Part shown: one piece after another, positions 29,480-38,789 of the stretch | Layout of the letters: every line of letters begins with the position of its first letter | Position numbering within the stretch: position 1 is the stretch's first letter | Assembly: GCA_009731375.1 (NCBI GenBank) | Contig: BJOX01000278.1 | Span: 645,522-684,310 of the forward strand | DNA: 38,789 nt | Reading direction: 5' to 3' | Origin: Paulinella micropora | Taxonomy: Eukaryota; Cercozoa; Imbricatea; Euglyphida | Notes under the pieces: generated by a model | Databases searched by the model: none | The model's input: only the letters and a program-made list of their open reading frames with translations | What the model was told of the DNA's origin: nothing | Translations under genes and position numbers: made by a program

Positions 29480-29480
29480 C
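29474..29480 (+). promoter_or_regulatory. Candidate +1 ribosomal frameshift site TTTTGAC
   Basis: Zero frame reads AAA-TTT-TGA. A +1 slip of the Phe tRNA from TTT to TTT re-pairs perfectly, places GAC in the A site and enters the RT frame, which is open from here. A slow UGA-C stop behind a slippery P-site codon is the pattern of known +1 sites. The same bases are kept in copy 1 (18210-18216). Confidence 0.6.
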
Positions 29481-32400
29481 CCTCCACATGCAGGTGGTGT
29501 CAAGCCTGAAGATTTCACTGCGGTTATTTACAAAATACCGGGTGCGGAGCCGTCACCGGCACCAGGAAGGGCGAATTTGAGTATACATGAGGCGAAGATA
29601 GCGGAGGAGCTAGCAAGACAGCTGCTCAATGAGGACTTTATTGAGAGATCAACATCCTCAATAGTCTCACAACCGAGAATAGTGCCGAAGCCAGGAGGAG
29701 AATGGCGCCTGACAGTTAACTATGCTCGTGTTAACAAGGTGCTGGAGGAAGAGAGAAATCCTCTCCCGACATTAGAAGAAGGAAGGAGAGTACTGCGGAA
29801 TGCAAAATTCTATTCGGTCATTGACCTTAAGAATGGCTTCTGGCAGATACCACTGGAGGAAAAGTCCAGATGGCTGACGGCGTTTGTGGTGGGTATGGAA
29901 ATATACCAATGGAAAGTGCTTCCGATGGGCCTCAAGCAAGCCCCAGGACTTTTCCAGAAGGCGATGCAGAAGATGTTGAGCAGTCAGTACGATGATTTGT
30001 CTGACGGTGGCTTTATGAGAAGGCGGGGACAGAAGGCGGGAGAATATGCATTTTGCTATATCGATGACATTATCGTATACTCTAACACAATGGAGGAGCA
30101 TATCGATCATTTGTCCGATATATTCAGGCGCATCGGAGCTTTTGGCCTGAAGTGCAATCTAAAGAAGTGTCAACTTGCCAAGACGAGTGTGACATACTTA
30201 GGGTACGAGATCTCCCATAATCGAGTCTCGATATCCAAAGAGAAGAGGGAGGAGATTATGAATCGACCGATACCGAAGAACCGCACTGAATTGCACTCAT
30301 TCCTTGCGATGGCGCAATACTATAGCCAGTTTATACCCGATTGGGGTGCAACACGGGCTAAAGTGGAGAAAATGATAGATTTTGGAGACTTTGAGAAGTG
30401 GGACGAAGAGGCTTTGCAAGCGTTTCATGCGCTCAAAGATCTCATTTACAAAGACCCGAAAGACGGAGGACTGGTGTTAACGATGCCCGACTTTACGAAA
30501 CAATTCGTAGTCGATACAGACGCATCTAAGTTTGCGATTGGGGCTGTATTACAACAAGAGGATGAGGAGAAGAAATTACGCCCAATCATGTTTATTAGTA
30601 GGAAGTTGTGTGCGGCGGAGAGAAACTATTGCACAAGGCAAAGAGAGGCGTTGGCGGTAGTATGGGCCCTCAAGAGGCTCAGAGAGTATTTGTGGGGAGG
30701 ACCTCAATTTACTGTCAGAACTGATCATCATAACCTGTTATGGTTGATGAATCATGAACAGACGGGACGGCTGGCGCGGTGGCAAGCGTTCTTGTCTTGT
30801 TTCGATTTTACAATGGTCCATCTACCGGGAAAGCGAAATGTGGTCGCTGATAGCCTCTCTAGGCTAGAGTTTAACTCAGAAGTATCGGCGTTGGTGTCCA
30901 CGGTGGAGATGGAAGACTTGTCCACTGACAAGGTGTATGAGGTCAGCCACATTGAGGCGATGGAGATGGCGAGTGGAGTCCGATATGACCGCACAGGTCT
31001 ACGGTACAGTCCACAAGGCCCGGATCACGGGATATGTTGTGAGCTACATACCCAGGAGGACGCTGAGTGGTCCTATGAGGTATATGAGAATGCGAAGGCG
31101 AACATAAGAAAAGAAGAGGAGACGCAGGAAGTTTATACGCAGCCTCCTCAAGAGCGGAGAAGTGACCTAGACGATGACCCGGAAAGAATCGGGGTACGGC
31201 TAGAAGATGGTACTATCCATATAGCCTCGCCTACCGCATGGAGGCAACAACAGGCTCAAGATCCGGAGTTTAAGGAACTGATACAGTTATATCAGAACCC
31301 GGATGAGCTACGGATGACGAAAGCGATCAAAGATCAGATGAAGGAGATGGGATGGAGAGATGGTCTACTGTGGTACAAGGGCCTTCACGGTCGCTATGCG
31401 TCACAGCCGGACAAATGGACCCTTTGGGTACCGGAGAGTCTGAGACGATTTATATTTGTCGCAGCCCACAATTGCCCACTTTTGGCGCATCCGGGTCGAC
31501 AACGAACTCATATGTTCGTAGCGAGGCGATTCTGGTGGAAGAAGATGAAGGAGGAGATAGATCAGGCGGTGGATGCATGCATCCCGTGCAAGATAAACAA
31601 AACACTGCTGAAGGCAAATTTCGGCCTGATTGGCGAATTTCCTCTACATGCGGGGATGTTTGAGTTTATACACATTGATCATGTGGGACCTTTCCCAGAA
31701 TCGAAGGATGGTTACAAATACCTCCTTACGGCTATTGACAGAGCCACCAACTATGTGTGGATCATCCCTGTCAAAGACGTTACCGGCAAGACGACGGCCG
31801 AGGCGCTGATCGATAGGATCATCTCACAGATCGGAGTACCAAGAAAGATATGTTCTGATCGAGGCTCGGACTTTAATAACGAGGTCATCGACAAACTATC
31901 TAAGTATTACGGGATGAAATGGCAATATGTTACTGCCTATAACCCGCGAGCAAATGGGAAAATCGAGCGGGTACACAGACCCCTCAAAGCCTCGCTAAAG
32001 ATGTATTGCACGAAGAAGGAGAATCAAAGAGCATGGGTCGAGGCAGCACCATCATTTGCGTTTGCAATGAACTGTCTACCCTCTACGGCGTTAGGAGGCT
32101 CGAAGAGCTCAATCTCGCCATATCAGTTAGTATATGGGCGTGAGCCTGATATCCCGACTTCGCTCCTTCACCCAAAAGACACTTGGGCGGATGCGGATGA
32201 GTTGTTTGGGATGAGACTTAGAGTGAAGATGGAGGCGGAACAAATAGTCAGGGCGCATAGAGAGGCGGAGCGCCGAAAGACTGATGCTGAAGGGGTGCGA
32301 CAAGCGCACTTGGATCAGATCAAGTTCCAGGTCGGGGATATTGTACTATTGTACCATCCTCAAGTCCCGAAGGGAGTCAGCTCTAAGCTGTTCACTCACT

Positions 32401-33395
32401 GGAAAGGACCTTATCAGATTATGGAACAGACGGGACCTCTGAATTACAAGATCAGGGGTAGAGGGAAGGTGCAAATTGTGAATGTAAGAAGGCTGATTAA
32501 GTATGATCCCTTCTTACTGGAAGATGAATCCGTTGAGGAGGCGTTAAAACGGATGAAGGATGATTTCAAAGAGGTGCCGCCCATCCACAAGGAGGCTGGC
32601 ATAGACCAAGACGATGCTTATCGGGCACCGATAGCTGAGAAGGAGGAGAGTGAGGTGGACAGCAAGGAGAAGACTGACCGCATAAGCGCGGTGGGGACTC
32701 AGTCTAAGTCTCCGCGAGAGCATAGCGGAAAGAAGGAGAAGATCACAGAGGCGCAGCTAAGGAGAGCGCGGAATGATCTTATCAACGACCAACCGAGGAA
32801 GGCGATGAGGTCGATGAGATCAAAGGACGTCCACCAGGAGGAGGAGGGGACGGACACTGACCCAAACGCGGGCAACGTTGAGATTGTCCATGAGCGATGG
32901 AAGGAAGGCGATGCGATAGCAACCATCGCATGGGTGAAAAATGTTTTCTATCTGATGAGACCAGCGGAACAACATGTCGCTGATGACACTCTCTCAGACT
33001 TATACTTGATGCGGGTCGTGGCGGTCCCACGACAGATGCGTGTCACACGGACACTCAAAATATCATCAGCCGCAAAGATAGTACAACCGATACTCCAGTT
33101 CTGGAGAAGTATGGACCCGGTTGAGGATCCAAAGGCAAGACATTATCTGCCAGTATATAAAGACGCAAAAAGTCTCGAGACATGGGATGATACAATTACT
33201 CCCAGAGACAAGGATTACACTGCGTGGACCATTCAGACACTGCCAAGAGGAGTGCTTGATGTCCCTTTTGAATTATCGTTGGGCGGAATCCCTAATAAGA
33301 TCTGGGACATTCTCGAACAGTCAAAGTTCGATCTGACTTTTGTTGGTGGTCCTCCACCAGGCAAAGAAATCCGCGCCAGACGACGAAGGCAGTGA
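29478..33395 (+). CDS. pol: Retro B pol ORF 2: reverse transcriptase, RNase H, integrase, long C-terminal extension
   Basis: 1305 codons from the frameshift point; the first ATG is well inside, so it is probably made as part of a Gag-Pol fusion. RT: SVIDLKNGFWQIPL, LPMGLKQAPGLFQ and YIDDIIVYS (residues 194-202). RNase H: VDTDASKFAIG (about 347), REALAVVWAL (390), TDHHNLLWL (415) and VADSLSRLE (457). Integrase: an H-H-C-C finger (AHNCPLLAH to CIPC, 663-705), then Asp in HIDHVG (733), Asp in SDRGSDF (794) and Glu in GKIERV (830), an exact D-x35-E, and WKGPYQI, a GPY-type module (975). About 300 further residues, charged then globular, have no known match and end in RARRRRQ. No stop or frameshift is seen. 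Confidence 0.92.
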   Translation, partial: DPPHAGGVKPEDFTAVIYKIPGAEPSPAPGRANLSIHEAKIAEELARQLLNEDFIERSTSSIVSQPRIVPKPGGEWRLTVNYARVNKVLEEERNPLPTLEEGRRVLRNAKFYSVIDLKNGFWQIPLEEKSRWLTAFVVGMEIYQWKVLPMGLKQAPGLFQKAMQKMLSSQYDDLSDGGFMRRRGQKAGEYAFCYIDDIIVYSNTMEEHIDHLSDIFRRIGAFGLKCNLKKCQLAKTSVTYLGYEISHNRVSISKEKREEIMNRPIPKNRTELHSFLAMAQYYSQFIPDWGATRAKVEKMIDFGDFEKWDEEALQAFHALKDLIYKDPKDGGLVLTMPDFTKQFVVDTDASKFAIGAVLQQEDEEKKLRPIMFISRKLCAAERNYCTRQREALAVVWALKRLREYLWGGPQFTVRTDHHNLLWLMNHEQTGRLARWQAFLSCFDFTMVHLPGKRNVVADSLSRLEFNSEVSALVSTVEMEDLSTDKVYEVSHIEAMEMASGVRYDRTGLRYSPQGPDHGICCELHTQEDAEWSYEVYENAKANIRKEEETQEVYTQPPQERRSDLDDDPERIGVRLEDGTIHIASPTAWRQQQAQDPEFKELIQLYQNPDELRMTKAIKDQMKEMGWRDGLLWYKGLHGRYASQPDKWTLWVPESLRRFIFVAAHNCPLLAHPGRQRTHMFVARRFWWKKMKEEIDQAVDACIPCKINKTLLKANFGLIGEFPLHAGMFEFIHIDHVGPFPESKDGYKYLLTAIDRATNYVWIIPVKDVTGKTTAEALIDRIISQIGVPRKICSDRGSDFNNEVIDKLSKYYGMKWQYVTAYNPRANGKIERVHRPLKASLKMYCTKKENQRAWVEAAPSFAFAMNCLPSTALGGSKSSISPYQLVYGREPDIPTSLLHPKDTWADADELFGMRLRVKMEAEQIVRAHREAERRKTDAEGVRQAHLDQIKFQVGDIVLLYHPQVPKGVSSKLFTHWKGPYQIMEQTGPLNYKIRGRGKVQIVNVRRLIKYDPFLLEDESVEEALKRMKDDFKEVPPIHKEAGIDQDDAYRAPIAEKEESEVDSKEKTDRISAVGTQSKSPREHSGKKEKITEAQLRRARNDLINDQPRKAMRSMRSKDVHQEEEGTDTDPNAGNVEIVHERWKEGDAIATIAWVKNVFYLMRPAEQHVADDTLSDLYLMRVVAVPRQMRVTRTLKISSAAKIVQPILQFWRSMDPVEDPKARHYLPVYKDAKSLETWDDTITPRDKDYTAWTIQTLPRGVLDVPFELSLGGIPNKIWDILEQSKFDLTFVGGPPPGKEIRARRRRQ

Positions 33396-34225
33396 CAAAG
33401 AAACTATTTTTCTTTATGCGTCTCAAATAAACTGATTGATTGCCCACGGCGTATCATGATTTGATCATGCATCATCAGTTATCAATATGAATATTAAAAA
33501 GACTCAGTGATATAACTTGGCATTCGATCGCAACATACGAGTGCGAAAGGTCGATCGACGATGATACTACACCGTATACGGGGATCGCTAGTGTATTGAG
33601 CGATGGTGTTCCCGGGTATGACCCTTTCCAAGTCCTGGGATGATGTTCTCGAAAATGAAATGTTCTCTGAAACTTTCATTAAATTATTTTTTACGATAGA
33701 TTATATACTGTCGTACCTGAGCACGGTCAATCTCTACTTGTGTCGGTATATCGCAGGGTCGGGTACATACACCTCGACTTCGGATATAGCTATTAGGACT
33801 GGCCCCCTAATACTATATCATAGGATATCCGCCTTATACAAGGGTATGTCATTAAAAAAGACAATGTACTTACGATCTCCCTGTGAATAATAATAATAAT
33901 AATGATAATGATAAGAAGAAGAAGGAGATCAAAGGGGGAATCGTACTACAGCACCACGTTGCTTGTATTTTTTATTAATAGTACGTTTGTTCTTGACATA
34001 CTGCCGAAAAAAAAAAAAAAAAAAAAAAAAATTGAGGGGAAGGAGTTCAAAATTTACAAGAAAGGCTAGAGAATCCGCTTTGACGTGCCGTATGAGGATA
34101 TATTTATCGTCTTTTAGCGTCTATCCGTGGGTCGATGCGCTGTGTGGCATGACTCCATAGCGCATACTATTTGCAGAAAGAAATCAGAAGGTGTATGACG
34201 AAAATGCTATTTCCGTCATAAAATC
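33396..34225 (+). other. Retro B copy 2, 3' non-coding region
   Basis: 830 bases without a credible gene. They include a short AAT run (33886-33905) and a poly-A tract (about 34007-34031). Shared with copy 1. Confidence 0.75.
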
Positions 34226-34234
34226 GGGAGGGGG
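34226..34234 (+). promoter_or_regulatory. Polypurine tract
   Basis: GGGAGGGGG, three bases (TAC) before the 3' LTR, as expected for the plus-strand primer. The same tract precedes the LTR of copy 1. Confidence 0.75.
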
Positions 34235-34237
34235 TAC

Positions 34238-34478
34238 TGTAGGCATCACCTCCCGGATAGCCGGTAAAAAGTACCTTTTCCTGGTGACAGGTGCACCAGC
34301 TTGTTCAAGTTTCAGTATTATTTGTCCGGATTGGACCTGATGCCATTTTATTCCTGGTCTGTTGCCGTTTTCCTTTTTGGCTTCACTGAGCTAATATAAC
34401 GAGACATCATTCTCATTCTTGAGGACTGTGTTTGGTTGTATTACCGACTTTTTACGAGCTAACGTTGGGGGCATTACA
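34238..34478 (+). repeat. Retro B copy 2, 3' LTR
   Basis: 241 bp, TGTAGGCATC...GGGCATTACA. It differs from the 5' LTR by about five substitutions and a 4-base indel near 34302. The flanking TATG matches 23848-23851. Confidence 0.95.
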
Positions 34479-34616
34479 TATGTCATCAAGACATATTATA
34501 TAAATGCCGGTCGTCTTTGTCACAGTGTAGGCGCAGATAGGTAAATATGCGACCTTTTCTTATACCCTTATACACAGTGATGTATTAATATAAATGAGCT
34601 ATATTTAATATTAATA

Positions 34617-34889
34617 TTGCTGTTGACATTCAAGACAACAAAAAAATTGATTTTTCTGTTTTGGTTGGAATTTCAGTTTTGGTTGGAATTTTGATTTTGG
34701 GTGAAAATTTGAATTTTTCAAATTAACTGCTATATTCGTCCGCAAAATATCGTAAATTTTCGCGAAATGTTACAGTTAAATTTGAAAATTTGAATTTTTG
34801 TCACAAAAATGAAAAACTGTCACAAAAATGAAAATCTGACACAAAAATGAAAAACTAATTTTTGTTGTTGTCTTGAATGTCAACAGCAA
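34617..34889. mobile_element. MITE with ~28 bp TIRs, Tc1/mariner-like TA duplication
   Basis: 273 bp with ends TTGCTGTTGACATTCAAGAC and its inverted copy, each flanked by TA (34615-34616, 34890-34891). The interior has two copies of TTTTGGTTGGAATTT and three of GACACAAAAATGAAAA-like repeats, and no coding capacity. The TA duplication and size fit a non-autonomous Tc1/mariner relative. Confidence 0.75.
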
Positions 34890-34891
34890 TA

Positions 34892-35187
34892 TCTCGTTGA
34901 GATATGGTTATATCCGTTTATTTATATCAGTACTTTTGAGCCGGTTGAAAACGATAATATTAAGACAAGTCACGTGAACGGTAGCAACCGGTACTAATTT
35001 TCAAGCCGGATAATATCATCGTTAGGTGCTGCATTGGGAAATGGCTCTCTGTTTCCGACCCTTTTTGTTGCTTGGCTCTGACGGCAGTCTCCTACATTTT
35101 CCGCCATACTGGTTTCCTCTCTTTTGTGAGGAGGACGATTACTACGCGTTATTTTCAGAGTGCTTGGAATTGAATGGATAAATACCC
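34892..35187. other. Unassigned sequence
   Basis: No gene seen. Short blocks such as GCCGGTTGAAAACGATAATATT and TTTTCAAGCCGGATAATATC recur in permuted, partly inverted form. Confidence 0.5.
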
Positions 35188-35352
35188 CGGCTTCTGCAAC
35201 GAGTGCGAAATTACGTAAATAAACGAAGTGACCGCTCTGCTATTTACTGGTATTTCACCTGCTTTCATCGAGTCAGGACTCAATGCAGCCATAGTGTTCT
35301 TTATTAAGAGTTCGTTGTATCTGCCAACTTGAAGAGTTGTATACAAACTCAC
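35188..35352 (-). repeat. Dispersed repeat, copy 2 (inverted copy of 2661-2819)
   Basis: Reverse complement of the repeat near 2.7 kb, about 75-80% alike by eye with small indels. Its GTGAGTTTG end abuts the AGG array, just as copy 1 abuts a GT array. Confidence 0.75.
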
Positions 35353-35777
35353 AAGGAGGAGGAGGAGGAGGAGGAGAAAGAGGAGGAGAAGGAGGAGGAG
35401 AAGGAGAAGAAGAAGAAGGAGAAGAAGAAGAAGAAGGAGGAGGACAAAGAGGGGGAGAGGAAGAAGAAGAAGAAGGAGGAGGAGGAGGAGAAGGAGGAGG
35501 AGAAGGAGGAGGAGAAGGAGAAGAAGAAGAAGAAGAAGAAAAAGAAGGAGAACAAGGAGAAGAAGGAGGAGGAGAGGAGGAGAAAGAGGCGGGAAGAACA
35601 AGAAGAGGAAGATAAGCAGGAGGAGGAAGAGGGGAGAAGGAGAAGGAGGAAAAGGAGGAGGGAAGGGGGAGGAGGAGGAGGAGGAGGAGGAGGAAGAAGA
35701 AGAAGAAGAAGAAGAAGAAGAAGAAGAAGAAGAAGAAGAAGAAGAAGAAGAAGAAGAAGAAGAAGAAGAAGAAGAAG
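35353..35777. repeat. Purine-rich (AGG)n/(AAG)n array
   Basis: Almost all purine on the plus strand. 35618-35777 is 160 bases with no pyrimidine at all and ends in a pure GAA array. Glu/Lys/Gly-rich open frames across it are artefacts of the repeat. Confidence 0.95.
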
Positions 35778-35792
35778 CAGAAACGGATAAGA

Positions 35793-35889
35793 GTAAGATT
35801 GATGAGAACTTGTGAAAGTGCCTGTGTTTAATTGAAAGCTGAAAATTAAGATTGATGAAAATTTGTGAAAGTGCCTGTGTTTAATTAAT
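35793..35889 (+). repeat. Tandem duplication, ~55 bp period
   Basis: AAGATTGATGARAAYTTGTG followed by AAAGTGCCTGTGTTTAATT occurs twice, at about 35794 and 35849. Confidence 0.85.
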
Positions 35890-36217
35890 GATATGTTTGT
35901 ACAGCAAAAATCAACACAAAAATAAGATTATGAGTTATCTACAGCGCTAGAAACGCTCAAAAAGGCCAGCTTCGTACAGTACGGAGTGGAAGAAGAACAA
36001 TGTAAGATGAAGAAGAAGAAGAAGAGAAGAAGAAGAAGGAGAAAGAAGCAGAAAGAAGAAGAAAGAAGAAGAGCGGAGAAAATTACATAAAACATGTCTT
36101 GAGAGAAAAGGAGTGGTCCAGTCATCGGTGATGTTCAAGATCGATCAGCAAGAGGCCAGCTGCCAGACGGGGAGACAACAACTGTAGCTCACTAACCTTG
36201 CAAGATTAAAGGAGTAA
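35890..36217. other. Non-coding with short AAG runs
   Basis: AAG/GAA runs at 36007-36070. No other feature is seen. It may include the 3' untranslated region of the minus-strand gene that ends at 36218. Confidence 0.5.
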
Positions 36218-36387
36218 CTAGATAAGCACCTCATCGGCTTTGTTGCTCTCTACTACTGCTGAATTGTCAACGTAAATCCAGTTATAACCCGCTGCAGTTT
36301 TGCCATGTGCAACCGCTTCCCAGATTGATGCTGTGGATTTCAGACCCATAGCCTCGGTCGCAGCTTTGGTGGACGGATATACCTCAC
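36218..36387 (-). CDS. NUMOD1-like DNA-binding gene, last exon
   Basis: Begins at the acceptor TTTGTTTAG and ends TAG at 36218. GEVYPSTKAATEAMG, ASIWEAVAHGK and AAGYNWIYVD fit the NUMOD1/IENR1 pattern: (V/I)(Y/F)PS..eAa...G, I..a..G...taGy.W. This is a helix-turn-helix module best known from homing endonucleases and phage or giant-virus proteins. Spliced to 36495-36619 the junction completes ETG-EVYPS, exactly the phrase expected in the family, which strongly supports the intron. A short acidic tail follows. No nuclease domain is in view. It is the only non-transposon gene I can defend here. Confidence 0.6.
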
Positions 36388-36494
36388 CTAAACAAAGGAA
36401 TGCAAGTGGTAAATGGAACACTGGATAAAGAGGCTTTAGATAATCTATTAGCAGTCTTTGTGGACTCAGATTGCATTTCACAGCGCAAAATCAC
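36388..36494 (-). other. Intron (107 bases) in the NUMOD1-like gene
   Basis: Minus-strand GTGATTTTGC...TTTGTTTAG. Removing it joins ACA-G to GT-GAG, keeps the frame, and removes the TGA at 36478-36480 that would end the upstream frame. Confidence 0.65.
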
Positions 36495-36619
36495 CTGTCT
36501 CGACGCACATGACTGGGCGGAAAGGACGGTGGGAGTCCACTGAGCACTCCATGGGTCGCCTCTTCCCTTTATGGTGAACCATGCTCACAGGTCCAGCAAA
36601 GAGATAACCTCTGTCTGAC
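36495..36619 (-). CDS. NUMOD1-like DNA-binding gene, upstream exon
   Basis: Starts after a minus-strand acceptor CATTTTGCAG and ends before GTGATT. It encodes SDRGYLFAGPVSMVHHKGKR and then RPFRPVMCVETG, where PVMCVETG is the usual lead-in to a NUMOD1-like helix-turn-helix. An earlier exon might end at the donor-like ACCA|GTGAGT near 36802, giving a phase-compatible join. Beyond that lies a T/A run and the MITE at 36862, so the 5' end is unresolved and the gene may be truncated. Confidence 0.5.
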
Positions 36620-36861
36620 CTGCAAAATGCAAGCATGGGCCAAGAAGATGAGAAACGTACAAGAAATACTATTTCAAAGCAAATTGTTACAGTGACAGAT
36701 GCTCTAGGTGCACTAACAAGATTGGGTCTCATCAAATGGACGAAATCATGTTTGCAGACTCTGTCCACCACAGAGAGAGGGTGTTGTGTAGTCTGTACGT
36801 ACTCACTGGTGTTGCACGGAGACATAATTTTTTTTTTTGGTCCGACAGTGGGAAAAAAATA

Positions 36862-37026
36862 TTAGGGTCCTTTCGGATGGCAAAATTTTGTGAAAAGTCG
36901 TAACGGTCGTGAACTCATCCATGTCCCTGACCATAGGCTCCTTTTCTGTAATACGGGCCGGTGGATGAATTTGTTTCTAAATTTTGCCGATGGCTGACGA
37001 AATTTTGCCATCCGCAAGCCCCCTAA
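36862..37026. mobile_element. Small MITE with ~30 bp imperfect TIRs
   Basis: Ends TTAGGGTCCTTTCGGATGGC and, inverted, TTAGGGGGCTTGCGGATGGC, both continuing into AAAATTT. It is about 165 bp and non-coding. A target duplication could not be fixed. The GGG-start ends recall PIF/Harbinger-type MITEs, but this is a guess. Confidence 0.65.
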
Positions 37027-37348
37027 TGGCAACCGCTACATCAGAGCTCTTCCCTAGCAATAGCATAAGGAAGTTTCCTAACTATCAACACGAACCAGTT
37101 GGTGAAAAGACAACATATGTTTCTATTTTCTAATCCGCATGCTAACAGCAATCGTTGTTATCGCGGATATGTTGGCTGAATGCATTGCTGTGCTCGATTC
37201 TCGTGTACTTTTTATGGGTGCATAGTACTTAATCAGTGCATCATATGCTTTTATATATGTACATATATACGCGATCGCACGTAAATGTATGTATATATGC
37301 ATGTAAATGTATGCATTGCATGTATGTGTATTCTGTTACGCCATTTTG
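37027..37348. other. Unassigned sequence
   Basis: No gene or repeat seen apart from a mild TATATG-rich patch at 37250-37325. Confidence 0.5.
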
Positions 37349-38089
37349 CTATGTTATGTTATGTTATGTTATGTTATGTTATGTCATTTCATGTTCTGTT
37401 CTGTTCTGTTCTGTTCTGTTCTGTTCTGCCAGTTCTGTAATGAGTCTGTTATGTTATGTTATGATGTTATGTTATGTTATGTTATGTTATGGTATGTTGT
37501 GTTATGTTGTGTTATGTTATGTTATGTTATGTTATGTTATGTCATAACATAACATAACATAACATAACGTTATGGTATGCTATGTCATGTTATGTTATGT
37601 TATGTTATGTTATGTTATGGTATGGTTATGTTATGTTTATGTCATGTTTATGCTCTTTTTATTTTCTGTTTTGTTTTGTTTTGTTTTGTTATGTTATGTT
37701 ATGTTATGTTATGGTATGTTATGGTATGTTATGCAATGTTATGTTATGTTACGTTACGTTACGCTATGTTATGTTACGTTACGTTACGTTACGTTATTAT
37801 GTTATGTTATGTTATGTTATGTTATATTACGTTACGTTACGTTACCTTATGTTTGTTATGTCATGTTATGTTATGTTATGTTATGTTATGTTATGCCATA
37901 TTGTTATGTTATGTTATGTTATGTTATGTTACGTAATGTTACGTTATCTTATGCTATGTCATGTTATATTATGTTATATTATGTTATGTTATGCTATGTT
38001 ATGTTATCTTATGCCATGTCATGTTACGTCATGCTATTGTAATATATCTTGTATTATGTTCCGTTATGTCATGTCATGTTACGTATTTT
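37349..38089. repeat. (TTATG)n pentamer array with variants
   Basis: Mostly TTATG units, with blocks of TTCTG (37392-37427), TTTTG (37669-37690) and TTACG (37750-37850) variants. 37516-37541 and 37543-37568 form a perfect 26 bp inverted repeat around one T. Open frames of Cys-Tyr-Val-Met repeats are artefacts. Confidence 0.95.
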
Positions 38090-38229
38090 TTGCCAGGTAG
38101 GTAGCCCAATCAACCATGTTCGACATATTTCTCTCCTTGGCGGTTGCTGGCCCTATCAATAAGGATTGTCCCGTCACAGGCGATCCACTTGGCAAGGTGT
38201 CTACCTTCATCTCATTGATTTCTTACATT

Positions 38230-38789
<560 letters not shown>

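Larger units (their letters stand above)
23852..34478 (+). mobile_element. Retro B copy 2, complete Ty3/gypsy-like LTR retrotransposon
   Basis: A 10,627 bp element with TG...CA LTRs (237 and 241 bp, five substitutions plus a short indel apart), a PBS, a 0.8 kb leader, gag, two pol ORFs, a long 3' non-coding region and a PPT. TATG flanks both ends (23848-23851 and 34479-34482), or ATATG if the terminal A is counted as host. The order RT, RNase H, integrase places it in Ty3/gypsy. All ORFs are open, so it may be recently active. Confidence 0.95.

Noticed and set aside
34900-35030. Possible further inverted-repeat element around GCCGGTTGAAAACG and TTTTCAAGCCGG
   Set aside because: The matching blocks are permuted relative to each other and do not form proper terminal repeats.
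35329-35790. Glu/Lys/Arg repeat frame
   Set aside because: Produced entirely by the AGG/AAG purine array.
37236-38100. Cys-Tyr-Val-Met repeat frames
   Set aside because: Pentamer array read in several frames; no conserved ends.
38115-38205. Minus-strand short frame containing [19 protein letters not shown]
   Set aside because: Protein-like composition, but under 35 codons, with no start, splice partner or family match.

Overview
This is a repeat-dominated piece of a eukaryotic nuclear genome. The signs are GT-AG introns of roughly 60 to 110 bases, a tRNA-derived SINE with A and B boxes, Ty3/gypsy-type LTR retrotransposons, miniature inverted-repeat elements, long di- to pentanucleotide arrays, and a 10-base scaffold gap (N) at 12588-12597. 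I cannot place the organism from the sequence alone. There is no rRNA, no bacterial-type operon and no CRISPR array. Only one short gene (36218-36619, minus strand) looks like a possible non-transposon gene.

Layout. 1-4480: microsatellites, a degenerate tandem repeat, a SINE with a tail-to-tail partner, one copy of a dispersed repeat (2661-2819), and otherwise gene-free DNA. 4574-17108: a decayed Ty3/gypsy-like element (retro A, minus strand). It is split by an 8.67 kb DNA transposon at 6527-15200 that has about 570 bp terminal inverted repeats and a 4 bp target duplication (CTTG). The transposon carries an intron-containing plus-strand transposase gene whose catalytic region resembles the DUF7869-type DDE family and which ends in a SAP domain. 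It also carries a second, divergent minus-strand gene of unknown function.

17109-34478: two same-orientation copies of a second Ty3/gypsy-like family (retro B). Copy 1 (17109-23599) lacks its 5' half and is full of stops and frameshifts. Copy 2 (23852-34478) is complete, with 237 and 241 bp TG...CA LTRs, a PBS, a PPT and a TATG target duplication. Its coding organisation is unusual. Gag (901 codons, with a CCCH zinc finger and an RGG tail) is separated by one in-frame UGA from a protease-containing ORF. That ORF is separated by a TTT-TGA-C +1 frameshift-like site from an RT-RNase H-integrase ORF. One long Gag-Pol polyprotein could therefore be made by two successive recoding events.

34479-38789: a Tc1/mariner-like MITE (34617-34889), the second inverted copy of the dispersed repeat, a homopurine tract, a spliced minus-strand gene with a NUMOD1-like DNA-binding domain, a second MITE (about 36862-37026), a TTATG pentamer array with a 26 bp hairpin, and a TATC array that runs to the end of the window.
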